The notes under the pieces: generated by a model | The model's input: only the letters and a program-made list of their open reading frames with translations | Told to the model about the DNA's origin: nothing | Databases searched by the model: none | Origin: Parascedosporium putredinis | Lineage: Eukaryota; Ascomycota; Sordariomycetes; Microascales; Microascaceae | NCBI GenBank assembly: GCA_949357655.1 | Contig: CASHTG010000017.1 | Coordinates: 1,178,001-1,242,000 of the forward strand | Reading direction: 5' to 3' | Length of the DNA stretch: 64,000 nt | Shown here: in pieces, positions 24,527 to 35,804 of the stretch | Layout of the letters: every line of letters begins with the position of its first letter | Position numbering within the stretch: position 1 is the stretch's first letter | Program-made: the position numbers and the translations under genes

Positions 24527-27492
24527 TCATGGCTTCATCCAGTCCGCCGAACCCCCTTCGAAGACAGTTGTCATCTCCGGGAGTGTACGACGCGACACTT
24601 TCCGCGCTCTTTTGATGCGAAGCGGGGACGGCATGAGCTTTTCATCGGCGTCGCACTCGCCCTTGTAAATCTCCTCTCTCTGCTCCTCCACAAGTTGTGC
24701 ATAATCGATGGCGTAATCAGGAGCCAACGCTTGCCTCGCCGGCGATCTGCTGGGAGATTCGAAGATGGCGCTCTGGGGTCTTGGGCGTAGGTTCGATCGA
24801 AGGGGCATCTCGGGAGACGGCAGCATCGAAACCACCTCTCGCCTACGTCGCTGCGGGACGGGTGGTGGCTCAGACCAGCAGACTTCTGCCCGCTCATGTT
24901 TCGGGCTCGCCTCTGGGGATGTAGCAATGGAGCTCGCCGCTGTCCCAGCGCCATTGGAGCTTACTACAGAATCGTGGACAGACGAGGCCGAAGTCGCCGT
25001 CATGGGAGCCTCTTCAATCTGTACTTGGCGTTGATTGCTGCGGAGATCGAGTTGAAGGTTGGCGCGCGGGCCCGACAGGGGAATCGGCGGGTTTCATAGC
25101 CAGCAGATGTCACCGGTCGAGATATCTCTGAGACTGCCGTGGCCGGGCGCCGCATGCGCGTCGGCGCTTCAGAGTCGTATCCGGAAACCCCGGAGGGTTC
25201 TGGTCTCCTGGGCTCCTGAAGACACTTAGTGGGCGACGGACGAGCTTGCTTGGTGAGGCTTGGAGGCTCTGGGAAAGTGTCTTGGCCCGATGAGAGATCG
25301 ACCGACCAAGACGAGACGGCGAGCGGAGCCCCTCGGAAAGGGTTGAACGATGCCTAGGTGTTGTTGGACCCTTGGATGGAGTGACCGGACCGTCTTGCTG
25401 ATCCAGTTGTCTAGCCGAATCCCTCTCCTGCTGCTGCTTGGGCGTCCTGGGCCGAGAAGTCGCGTCTCTCTTCCAGGGAGGAAGATTCTCGGTGGAGATG
25501 GCGATGTGATAGTCGATATCGTCAGTATCGAAAACCTCCCTAGGCGCGTCTGTAATATTGCGAAGAACCTGGCAAGTCGCGTAGACAATCGCCCACCTCA
25601 ACTTCCGGCCGTCTGGGAGAGACAGCTTCTCCTTCTTATCCAGCTTATTCGGGGACATGACCAAATCCTCTTCGAATCTCCGGTAGGCCTGAACAAGGTC
25701 GTTGTGGATAATGTGGGGGTTAGCGGCATTATACGCTTTAACGAGCGATGCGTGGGCCAAGAGACGCTCATCCGGCTTAAGCTTGCTGCCACGGTTGAGG
25801 CGTGTCATCTGTCTCCAGGCGGATGTCGTGCCGGTCAAGTCCGGGAGGAGGGGAGTGGATGCTTCTGGGTCTCATAGCGCCACTGTGTGTCATATGCGTG
25901 GATCATTTGAAGGACGTCGATGTTGAGCTTGTCTGGTGGGGAGAACGTAGAAACCACAGGATTGGCAGAGCTCCTATCTACCAACAGCTCCCGGAGGCTT
26001 TCGAAATCGACTCGCATCAAGTGGTACACGTCCTTTCTAAAGATGCCCGAATACTTGGGAGGTGGGGGCGGGGGATACCGACCCAGTTTGGTCGTGTAAA
26101 AGGAGAGTAGAAAACCCCTAAACCGTTCCATGTGGGAGAGAGCGCTCCCTTTGAGGCAGGAGTCAGAGGCACTAAAGGCATCCTTGCTAAAGGTCCTTAG
26201 TTGGAAGGTGGCTCGAGTGAGTCTGAAGTCAAGCTCGGCGCGCGCGCGAAAGTAAATCCTTGGAGGCCAAAGACGTAAACTAAGATCCTGGGTGTCAATA
26301 GGTCACCTTTCCCCCTTTTGGACCCGCATATACAAGATGCGATGACGTACCTGATATTCAGCGCTGGCTTCCAAATCCCAAAACATGCCGGTACAATGCG
26401 CAAAGGCATCAACGTACATGCCTCGTAGTTGATAGGTTTCGGCGACATAGAGGATGGCGAGGGCATGGCTTGGGTTGTTGCGCATATTCAGATAACCTTC
26501 CTGCTCCATGTAATCGATGAGATCCTTCACATTTTCCGCACAAGGATCCCTCAGCTCTCGCATGCTATTGATAAGGCCGGCCAGCGCCCAGCCCAGATGC
26601 TCGCCGACAAGGGGCCGCCGACATAGCCAGGCAAAAAAGTTGCGACTTGCAAGGTGGTAAGCGAAAGCTTGCGCTTTCGAGGCGCCGGGCGGGGTGGGAT
26701 ATAAAGCTCCAGCGAGCTACTCGTGGTCAGGGAGTCATGGCGGATCTCGGCATAACGATTGTGAAGTGAGTCGACGTCGACGGAAAAAGAATCGCAATCC
26801 GGTGATATGAACTTCTCGATGAGTGGGTTGCAATGGGCATGAAGCAGGGCCGAGAAGGGGATTTTGAAAGAAGGCCCTCGCTGAGATTGACCCTTCGCAT
26901 ATAGAAACACCAAGCAATTGCCCCCAGGATACCAAAGATCCGGGTCCTGAATAGATAAGGTGTGTTAGCAAAAAGACCCCACGCATAAAGAGTGAAGCAT
27001 TTCTAAAAGTTTAGCCCCACCCCCGCAGCCATCTTATAAGCAGCACATTGAAGGAAAGGAAAGAATGACGACCAAAAACTGGCCGACCTCCTCTGCGGAG
27101 CATGTTTGAAGGAGATTTCCGGGTTCGGTTCGGCCCTCTTTACTTACCCTGCGTAAATTATTCCATTCCGTTGCGGTCCGGGTGGCTCCGTTGAATAGTT
27201 TGATCTTGGGGCCGTAATTGTCGGCAGGAAGATCACGATCAACAGACTTGGCTCGCTCCCTCGACTGGGAGGCCGTGTTCGACATCTTGTGCATATTAGG
27301 ACAGGTTCTCGTCGACCTCAAACGACGTGGACCAGAAGGACGAACGCGCTCGGGTTTAACGGTTTGGCGGGGGTTGGGAGCATTATAAAGGGCCCAGGCA
27401 ATCCACGGAGGATTGCTGCGATTAGCGGCGGCGGTGACCTTGGCTGGGGACTGGTGGGCTGAACCCTGGTATGGCCTGTAGCTTGGCGCCAT
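24527..27492 (-). CDS. DUF8004 domain protein
   Basis: A large fungal protein of the uncharacterised DUF8004 family; function unknown. Exons are 27148-27492 (or 27510), 26351-26946 and 24527-26279. Both introns are GT-AG, and the first has a GTAAGT donor. The N-terminus starts at the Met before Ala-Pro-Ser-Tyr-Arg-Pro-Tyr; two other Mets lie up to six codons earlier. The domain core is clear: Trp-Asn-Asn-Leu-Arg-Arg joined to Asp-Pro-Asp-Leu-Trp-Tyr, then Gly-Pro-Ser-Phe-Lys-Ile-Pro-Phe-Ser-Ala-Leu, Leu-Tyr-Val-Ala-Glu-Thr-Tyr-Gln, and Leu-Ser-Phe-Tyr-Thr-Thr-Lys-Leu-Gly. The last 250 or so residues are Ser/Pro/Arg-rich and probably disordered. One base added at each of runs A6 (26633), G4 (25850), C4 (25188) and G4 (25078) restores the frame. 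A CG dinucleotide tract near 26237 also needs two more bases. Confidence 0.85.
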
Positions 27493-30400
27493 CATTCCAA
27501 GAGGGAGCAAGTCGCTTCGCTGTGTTGCTGATTTCGTTGGTACAAGTGGGTACCTTGTTCGTACTGGGCTGACGCCTGCCTTCGATTACGTTGGTTTCCT
27601 GGGTTTGACTTTTCCTTCTTTCCCTTCTTCAAACCCCACACATTTCCTTTTTTGCCTGTTCTTTTTTTTCTTTTTCCTTTCCTTGTATCGCTTCGCTATT
27701 ATTTTCTTTCCCGTTCCTGCCTTCGCGTTTACTGTACCTTCCCTTTTTCTTTTTCTTTTCTTGGCCCTTCTTTCCGGCCCTTGTGGTCAGCACCAGCTGA
27801 CGCAGCTAATCCGTCACTAGCCCTGAGCGGTAAAAGCAGGTGCGGTTCGCCCGGGTTGGGTCCTGCCGGCACGATGTACCCTTAGCACCTGGACACTATT
27901 GAACACTGATGGTAGGGTACCACGGCTGCTTTGACGGAAGGTGGGCCAGCTGCTGGGATGGTCGTTGCTGAAGTTCCTAAAAGGAGACTGCGCGTGGGCA
28001 ATATGGAAGGATCGCTTTGCTCTGGTTGACGATACCTCCTCGCATATGCATGTCCTACCAACCCCTTGAGGACTTAGCTTCTGGTTTTGGAAGGCATAAA
28101 CCAATATCGACGCACCTTCTCTCCTGGACAAGTGAATTTTCGAGCGTCGAGACGTGCAGGAAGGAGCGCAGTGAGACCCACTTTGGATGCTCCCTTTTGA
28201 TCGCAACACCCAGAACAGCGCTTTTCGATGAAGTGAAGAGGGGAATCCGCGCTCGCCGGAGGGAACTTGGAAATTTCGTGGCTCGTACGTGTCGGTCGGT
28301 TGCGCGAAGAGATATCACAGAAAGGAGAAGGAAGCGGACGAAGAAAATCCTCCCCGCCTGGCCTCTGGGGCCCATGTGTAGTATTATCAATCCATCGCGG
28401 GTTCTCACCATCACACTGACGCTCATCGCCCTGTGGTTGCTCAAGAAACCGAGCAATCGTTGCTCGAGGAGAACCGATGGTTCAGGAAATGTCTTTTCTT
28501 CAAGTCCCATGAGCAAACACTGTCTCGGTGTTCTCTCGTCTGTTCGACCTCAGGTGGTGGGGATTTTGTGTCTCAGTCCTGGCCTCTGCTCCGAGGCAGA
28601 AGCCTGGTGGAGGTGGAGGACTTTGCCAAGTAGCATTTCCACCATCATCATCATCCATCCATGGCTCACCTGCCTTGGTTCCTCTCCATCAACTCTTTCC
28701 GTTTCTGCTTCCTTTTTCTATGCCATATTTATTCCATCTACTCCCGTATGCACGGAGAGTTGCGAGTTTGTTTGGGGACGCAACGGCCTGCGTGCACCAT
28801 CGACTAAAGAGTGTCGGAGAATTCAAGGCCAGACTTGGAGACGTGATGTCATGCGCCGCCCTACCAGGAGGTACCTCGAAATATTTGGAACATCGAGCCA
28901 ACGCAATACCTCGTAACACGCATCCTCGCGGCTTGCTCTGCCAGAAAGCCATGAAACAGCATGATTTCTTGTTCTGACAGGCATGCCCGCTCGTTATTGT
29001 TGTTTATTGTTCTCGTTACCGGATTCGTCATTTTCATTGTGGGACTGAGCCCGCGTTTGCCAGTGTCTGGGTGATCCGGAAGTTTTTCCCCATCCTATTC
29101 CCCATCTCCTCTCGCTCCTCTATGCACGCCACCCCAGGGATCACCGATGGACGGATGCTGTGGGACAACCACGTTTTGCTAGTCTGTCCATTCGTACTTC
29201 GTACTTGTATGTACTTCTCCTTCAATGAGACCACAACAACAATCCAATTCATTGATGTTACCCCTCCCATCTCGATCAAGTAGTGTATCGATCAATTAAC
29301 ACCCTGGTCATCCAGCCCTGATAGAATCCGGTAGTTCTGGAGGGGGCGATATTCATGCAGTTGCCCCTGCCTAGTAGTAATTACGAGGTATCAATTGGGC
29401 TTTACGGAAGATGATCGGGATATCTTATAGCAGATGGTTCTAGCATCTCCTAGCAAGAGTGACTGGGGTCGAGACAAGAATGAGGATCAAGATCAATAGA
29501 CCGCATCCGGTATTTCGACTCATGGCCGGCCCTCGCCACTGGTTTCCTGCACTGGGGGTCTTCTCCGGGGTGGAGGGAACTTGAAGAGGACAAGAGACAA
29601 GAAGGACGCGAAAGGCGTTAGGCTCGAGTCATTGTGGGGTGTCTTTCCTCCTTTCGCCAAGTTCGTGCGTTCGTGCTCCTACTTGTATCCATATTGAGCT
29701 ATTCCAGCCACGAAAAGATAAGGCCCAAGTCACCAATGGCCATTTTTTCAATGGGCTTCACCACTTGCCACAGGCGGCCAAGCCAACCCCAAGGAGGAGA
29801 GGTGGGGCATTTCGTCCTGCTCACAGCGCTTTGTGCATGCACGCACTTTGGAGTGTGGTCAGACCATGCCAAAAATGGCTGGATGGCTTGGCCTCCAAAG
29901 AGAGCTGGTGGTGGTCATCCAACCGGCTCCGTGCTTTTCTCAACCGAGCCTACACTAGGGCTCGCATCGTATTTCGTCGTTTACACCCAAGAACTCGTAC
30001 AATGTCGAGGTGAATGGTGCTGATGCACCTCTTCGTATTTCGTCGTCTTAAGAAGGCTCAATATCATCCTAGGGATGCCCTCACGGTTATTCGAATCAGC
30101 CATGCTGTCTCGAGGGCTCGAAGTCTCGAAAGTCGTGCCATGGTCTGGTCCGTGACACTGTGTGTATGTCAATTGTCGGTCCATGTTCGGTTCCTGTCCT
30201 GTCTTCCGCGACCGAATTCCTGAGCTTTGTCTAGATCGAGGGGGCTTTCTCTTGATCTGGCAGTGGCTTGATTTAGTGGGGTTCCTGAGGTGTTCGTCCA
30301 CCCTCTGCTGTACCCTGCCGCCACTTTGTGAGTTTATTAGTTTGGCCCATCGATGGATCCATGGATGGATGGATGAATTCGACGTTTGAACGACGCTCCT

Positions 30401-31724
30401 CACAAGACGCCAGTCTACAACCTATTCTCCCTGGCTTTTACCGTTTATACATCACTCTCAGCAGAGAGGTTTGAGCAGGAAATAAGAGTGACGAGGGGCT
30501 ACAAGGCTTCAATTTCAATTTGCATGAGCTGAAAGGTGGTCAGCTCTTGGAGACAACGCTCAAGGGCCTGCCTCTAACCAACACGTAGCACATGAGTCTT
30601 TGTGCCTGAACAACAAAACACTTGAGCGACGATCCACATGCGTGGCATTCCCTTCTGGTTGCCACTGGACCTGTGATTGTGGCGGATAGGTTGGCACTTG
30701 TCTTATTCTGGTTATGTCCCAGAACCGACTCGCTCTCTCGCTTCCTCTTTTTCGGCTACGTTACCATGTTCGATTTGACTTTTTTCTTTTCCTTTCCTTC
30801 TTTTTCACTGGATCCCGATTTTTTTGACTTTGGCCACGTCAAGCCCAAAAGACCGAATCGGAGGCGAGGGAGGGGAAGAAGAATATTTCTTGTCTGCCAA
30901 TCAATCCCCCGAGACCTGACGATCTGCTCCTTTTCCCCAAATAGAGTTTGAATCCGGACCATGTTAGCCAGGGCGGTCAACGGAAATTTCGACTAGAGGG
31001 GACAGAAATTGTCAGGAGCTTCTGAAGTTTGGTGCCTCATGGGCACGTCTGACGTGAGCGGATGTCCCATCCGGACCGGCGGGACACATGGGAGAAAGAA
31101 AGGTCCCGGCCCTCCAAGGCGATGTCCGCGTGGAAGGCTCAGAGTATGATCTGTTGCTGTCGGATATCCTGGAAACTAGCGCCAACGGGGACGTCGTGCT
31201 TTTACAGAACACTTACTAGCCAGGCCTCACTTTTCTTTTCCATGTGGGCGCCAGTCGGACATGTCAGGTCACTGTGTGCATGCACCGAAGACAAGTAGGT
31301 AAATGCACTGGAGAAGAAGATATTGAACAGCCCTCCAATGGCGCCACGTCCTCCACGGTCGTCTCCTCATGTGAAGAGTAATTGAAATAACTCGTTTTCC
31401 TCTCAGTATATACAGGTTGCTTTGAAATTGAAACTAGGCTGTCGAGTATTCGTTCTTTACGCAAGCTGCTGAAGCTGGAAAAATAAAAAATAGTGCAGAG
31501 GGCTGCCAAAAAGCCGTCGGCTGCAATCAGCTGATAGGTTCCAGCTCCGCCATGTCTCAATCCCACTCGAGGAGCTCCTGATTCCCGAATATGGCATCGA
31601 GACAAACATCACCCCTCCTCAGTATGCCAGACAGCCGACTCACAGATTGAGCTTCCAAAGTGTCGAAAGGATGGGCCCGTACTGAACCTGATACTCCCCC
31701 TCAAGTAGACGGAGTTTCACCACA
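27493..31724. other. Intergenic interval, mostly without gene signal
   Basis: A 4.2 kb stretch between the divergent DUF8004 and dynactin p62 genes. A pyrimidine-rich run at about 27600-27780 lies just upstream of the DUF8004 start. One long orphan frame (28017-28916) is listed separately. TACTTCGTAC occurs at 29195-29204 inside a local tandem of TTCGTAC units. The rest shows only short chance frames. Confidence 0.5.
28017..28916 (+). CDS. Orphan 299-codon open reading frame, unrecognised
   Basis: This is the longest uninterrupted frame in the window that belongs to no recognised gene. I do not recognise the product. It is rich in Ser, Arg, Cys and Trp. It has a hydrophobic segment at about residues 130-145 and another near 205-215. 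It lacks a signal peptide and any family motif. The opposite strand is also open over 28055-28516, which argues for locally few stop codons and not for a gene. In sequence of this composition a chance frame this long is unusual, so it is listed at low confidence. Confidence 0.22.
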   Translation: MLWLTIPPRICMSYQPLEDLASGFGRHKPISTHLLSWTSEFSSVETCRKERSETHFGCSLLIATPRTALFDEVKRGIRARRRELGNFVARTCRSVARRDITERRRKRTKKILPAWPLGPMCSIINPSRVLTITLTLIALWLLKKPSNRCSRRTDGSGNVFSSSPMSKHCLGVLSSVRPQVVGILCLSPGLCSEAEAWWRWRTLPSSISTIIIIHPWLTCLGSSPSTLSVSASFFYAIFIPSTPVCTESCEFVWGRNGLRAPSTKECRRIQGQTWRRDVMRRPTRRYLEIFGTSSQRNTS

Positions 31725-33614
31725 ATGGCATCCGCCGCCCCCTATACCTACATACAGTGTCCTTGCTCCTCCTCATCCTCCGCCACAGACTCCACAAGCG
31801 ACACCTCTGGAACAGCGGCCGAATCCGGCGAAGATGGGTACGGCGACGATGATCGGACCTTTGACCCCGCGCCCCGCGTTCAAACTACAGCCTCTACCCG
31901 CTGGAGCACCTCATGTACTGCGGAGACTGCCAGCAAATCCGCTGCCAGCGCTGCGTGAACGAGGAGATTGTCACCTATTACTGTCCAAGCTGCCTGTTCG
32001 AGGTGCCGAGCAGCAACATCAAGAGTGAAGGCAACAGGTGAGCGGAGCATCCCGTCCATTCATGTCGATGTCAATAAAAGGGGTTCAAAACGAGATAGTA
32101 ACAAGTCATATATGCTAATTCACGCTGGTGCCCCGCTTCTAGGTGTACGCGCAGCTGCTTCCAATGTCCCGTCTGCATCGGCGCCCCCTCGCCGTCACAG
32201 GCGTCGACAGCCCGGCCGACCCTAACCTCCTCGCCCCCGAAGGCGCTCCGTCATCCCCACGACCAAATACGTCCTGACTTGCACGTACTGCCACTGGTCC
32301 TCGTCCGAGATCGACATACGCTTCGAAAAGTCCAGCGGCCTCTACTCCCAGCTCGTCAAGATCCGCAACGGCGGGCAGCACAAGCTCTCCCCGCGCGAAT
32401 ACCGCGACAGGCGCAAAGAGGACCGCGACGCCCCGCCCCTCCTCGATGCCGAGCTGGACGCCGACCTGCAGTTTGCCCATCTCAAGTCGTTTTACCAGAC
32501 GCAGCTCGCCGACGCCAACAGCGCGGCCACAGGCTCCCTGCCGGGACTTGGCGACCTGGGCTTCTCGTCGCCGGGGACGCTTTCGCGCATCATGAGCTTG
32601 TATACGGGAGGGAGCCTCGGGGGCAAGAGGAGCATGACGAAATCCACCATCATGCGGGAGGCCCTGACCACGGATGACGGCCTGAAGCTGGCGCAGCTGG
32701 ACGAGTCTGCCGCCGTGGATAAGCTTCTCGGGAGCACGTGGTACGATAGCGTCTCGACGGACCAGCGCGATGCCCAACCACCCTCTACGGGCTCTCTCGG
32801 GTCCCAGGACGACCTCCGCCCCATCCCAACCCTTTTGCGCACGAAGCGCTCCAAGCGGTGCCCCGTCTGCCGACACATCATCACCAAGCCGGACGCAAAA
32901 GTCACGAGCACTCGGTATCGCATCAACCTCGTGGCCTCGCACTACGTTCCCACCATCGCCATCCGCCCCTTTTCCCCGCCCTCTCAGACGCCCGGCACCC
33001 CCACCGTCGGGCCCTCGACTCCTCGCACCCCAAACCTGTTGCAGGCGCAGCAGCCCTGCTCTTGCGGCCGGGTCAGACGGCCCAGTTCATCCTCACGTTC
33101 AAGAACCCCATCTTCGAGGAGGTCAAGGTCACGCTCGGCACGCCGCCGCGGACGCCCGGCCGTTTTCCCAGCAAAGTCACGGTTTTATGTCCCCAGTTCA
33201 CCATTGGCGCCAACACGGACATGTGGGAGGACGCCCTCAAAGACGACTACAAAGACCCTAGCAAGCGACATACGATGGCGGGGTCATCGGGGGTGCCGAC
33301 GACGGATCCGGCCACGGCATGGTGGGCAAGGTGTGGGAAAGGGGCAGAAATTGGGTCAGCATCATCGTTGAGGTGGTCCCGGCGTCGTTGAGGCTGGACG
33401 GGCTCAAGTGGGCCAAGAGCGAGGGCGAAGATGTGGACGACAGCCCCTGAGGGAGGATGAGGACATGCTCGAGATTCCAATGTTTATGCGTGTGGAGTGG
33501 GAGGCGGAAGGGCATGAAGTTGGGAGCATGCCGGGTAGGGACAAAAATGCCAAAGAGAAGAGAGAACTGGCGTATTGGAGTTTACTAGGAGTTGGGAGAA
33601 TCATGCAAGAGTAA
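31725..33614 (+). CDS. ro-2: Dynactin p62 subunit (dynactin subunit 4)
   Basis: p62 sits at the pointed end of the Arp1 filament in dynactin, the cofactor of cytoplasmic dynein, and is needed for hyphal nuclear movement. Exon 1 is 31725-32037 and exon 2 is 32143-33614, with a GTGAGC donor and TTCTAG acceptor. The N-terminus Pro-Tyr-Thr-Tyr...Cys-Pro-Cys fits the family. Zinc-binding cysteine pairs follow: Tyr-Cys-Gly-Asp-Cys, Arg-Cys-Gln-Arg-Cys, Tyr-Cys-Pro-Ser-Cys, then Cys-Phe-Gln-Cys-Pro-Val-Cys, Cys-Thr-Tyr-Cys-His-Trp and Arg-Cys-Pro-Val-Cys-Arg. The C-terminal half has the Gly-Gln-Thr-Ala-Gln-Phe and Lys-Asn-Pro-Ile-Phe-Glu-Glu beta-rich region. Total length is about 595-600 residues. 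The frame breaks at least five times, always at a short C run, for example C4 at 31865 and others near 32185, 32258, 33055 and 33446. The gene converges on ribosomal protein S7. The symbol is the Neurospora name. Confidence 0.9.
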
Positions 33615-33982
33615 ACGGATTCTGTTATTCCATCTCTGATGCCCCCTCTCTCTCTCACACACACACACACACACATAGCTTCGTTCTTAGACAATTGTTA
33701 TACTCGGACTGATCTGCCGAGGGACATACAAAAAATGATACCCCATATTACAGCATGATTCGGGAAAGAAGCCTTTTGCGGCTTGTGTGTATTTTGCACG
33801 GTTACGAAACTAGTTCCCATGGACTGGAAAATTCATCATTTTTGGAGCCTGTATTGGAAAAATCAAGCTACCCTTCCGTGCGCCATGTCCATGTCGAAAC
33901 GATTTTTATTTTTGAACCAACCAAAGATGCCAAATTCCACATGCCCTCATCAACAAAACTCCGCCCTCATTGCTACGTCGAC
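33615..33982. other. Short convergent intergenic region with (CT)n(CA)n repeat
   Basis: It separates the 3' ends of dynactin p62 and ribosomal protein S7, and both terminators must lie in these 368 bases. A (CT)n(AC)n tract runs from about 33646 to 33675. Confidence 0.7.
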
Positions 33983-35070
33983 TTAAAACTCAGAGGCGAC
34001 CTGGGGGAACTCGAAGTTGACGTTGCGGCCAGTGAGCTTCTGGTAGACCTGAGAGTAGGTGTCGAGCCTGTAGTCAACACCACCACGCTCCTTCTCGTCA
34101 AGGACGACCTTGAGGATCTTGTTGCCGTCCTCCTTGGTCCTGATGCGCTTGCCAACAATCTCGACGGGGTAGACGAGATCGGTGAGGATGGCATCGTGGA
34201 CGGCGGTGAGGGTTCGGGAACGGGGACGCTTCTGCTTCTGGGTGTTGCGGGCACGAGCAGAGCGGCGGGGGCGGGGAGAATGCGGCGGGAGGCGAGGAAG
34301 AGGACGTGGCGGTCAGAGAACTTCTTCTCAAGCTCACGAGTCAAGCTATCACATCGCGAGTTAGTACACGCCCTCATGACCAATCACTCGTGGGGATTGG
34401 ATAGATCTTCATCCATAGGGGTCCCAACACTTACCGCTGCTGAACTCGGTGGAAGCCCTGAAGGGAAGGGACGGGGACAAAGATGACAATAGCCTTCCTG
34501 CCGTGGCCAACCTCGATCTAATCAAGATCACAAGTCAGCATGCGAGCTCCAGGACTAGCCTTGGACCGCTTCCCGCCCTATTCCCGTTTCTCTCTCCAGC
34601 AACGTCGACCGCATCGCTGCGGGCCAATATGAAGCCAGCCGGGCCAAAATTGAATCGTTCGCAGCTCTTCGTGTCGAGCGTGAGGGGATGGACCAAGCGG
34701 TGCGACAGAGCGCACACAAATTGCCCACGCCTCAGCTCGGAGGGGTTGCGACCCGACATCGCATTTGACCCGGACTATTCTTGTCTTTCGATTCGGCAAA
34801 TCAAACGAGCACAGTTACGTGGTTCGACGTCAAGGAGAGAGGACGGATATATGGTTCGGTTTTCGAGGTCTGAGAGGGGTTAATGGTTTTTCAAGGAATT
34901 TTTCTCACCTCACGAGCGGAGACGAACTGAAGGGGTCGGAGAGCAGCCTTCAGGTCGGCGGTGTTGGTCTCGAGGTCGTAGAGAGCCTGGGCGAGGCCCT
35001 GCTCGAGCTCGGAGGGCTTCTGCCTCGAGGAGCTGCTGGGGTCGATCTTGTTAAGGGCAGGGCCACTCAT
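33983..35070 (-). CDS. rps7: 40S ribosomal protein S7 (eS7)
   Basis: Structural protein of the small cytosolic ribosomal subunit. Three exons, 34909-35070, 34435-34517 and 33983-34345, give about 202 residues, the usual fungal length. Recognisable segments are Met-Ser-Gly-Pro-Ala-Leu-Asn-Lys-Ile-Asp, Glu-Val-Gly-His-Gly-Arg-Lys-Ala-Ile-Val-Ile-Phe-Val-Pro, Phe-His-Arg-Val-Gln-Gln, Arg-Glu-Leu-Glu-Lys-Lys-Phe-Ser-Asp-Arg-His, and the end Phe-Glu-Phe-Pro-Gln-Val-Ala-Ser-Glu-Phe. Intron 1 is long (390 bases), as often seen in ribosomal protein genes; intron 2 is about 90 bases. Exon 3 is exactly one base short. One more G in run G4 at 34273-34276 restores the whole frame. Because this gene is essential and normally single copy, the break is best explained as a sequence error. 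Confidence 0.95.
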
Positions 35071-35513
35071 GTTTGCGGTGGTGCTGTGGAATTGACGGGT
35101 TGGTGATGGGATGTCAAGGAGTGGTCTCAACTTGTGATCTTTTTGTGAGGGGAGAAATTTTGGTGTTTGGTTGGTGCACTTGCCAGGAGCCCAGAGAAAC
35201 CCTGAACACGTGACCTGTATCTACTGGGCAGTGCCAGAAAAAAATTGAGAATTTATTTTGCGAGGACACACGTTGTGGGAACCTCCAGATTTCCCTATTC
35301 GGAAAGTGGGTCTTCCTCTCACCCAAAACGGGGAGTTCTTTCTGGCAAAACTACGGATGAAGAGGGCATGGCAATATTGAGATGAAGCTCAAGGAGGATC
35401 TCGTGAACCTGGCAGCTTCGACCGGAGACAAGCGCTAACTAAGATGATGTTCCTTCGTACAATTTAGTATAACCATGGCCTTCAAATCAAGAAAGACTCA
35501 TCTTTCATGATGT
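35071..35513. other. Upstream region of ribosomal protein S7
   Basis: About 440 bases between the S7 start and the next coding signal. It should contain the S7 promoter. I see no clear TATA box or ribosomal-protein promoter element. Confidence 0.5.
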
Positions 35514-35804
35514 CTACGTCTGCTCTGCTGCAACTCGATCAGTTTCGTGGGCGCGTTTCCCCTCTTCGTTCTTCTTCATTTTATGAGGGGCGTCCGGCTC
35601 CATCTTCGCCAACACCCATGTTGTAAATCTTCTCCCAAAACGAATCGCCCCGAAAGACCAAGCGGCCAAGCGAGGGCATAAAATAGATGTTGACGTCGCC
35701 GCCCAGGGAAGAAGATACATTCCATAGTACACCTTGATAGGAGATATGCTGATTTGATCCGCGAAGCATCGGGTCCCTTGGCCAAGAGCAGTGAATTCCA
35801 CCAA
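35514..35804 (-). CDS. Unrecognised small frame, 96 codons
   Basis: An uninterrupted frame starting Met-Val-Glu-Phe-Thr-Ala-Leu and ending in a charged Lys/Glu-rich tail. A second frame on the same strand (35581-35832) is also protein-like, with Gly-Gly-Asp-Val-Asn-Ile-Tyr-Phe and Phe-Trp-Glu-Lys-Ile-Tyr-Asn. One of them may be real and joined to the other by a frame error, but a single-base repair does not join them. I recognise no family. The neighbouring plus-strand signal at 35800-36456 begins almost on top of it. Confidence 0.28.
   Translation of the reverse strand: MVEFTALGQGTRCFADQISISPIKVYYGMYLLPWAATSTSILCPRLAAWSFGAIRFGRRFTTWVLAKMEPDAPHKMKKNEEGKRAHETDRVAAEQT

Noticed and set aside
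32139..32942. 267-codon minus-strand frame
   Set aside because: It is antisense to dynactin p62 exon 2. Its residues are the Arg/Ala/Gly-rich mix typical of shadows of GC-rich coding sequence.
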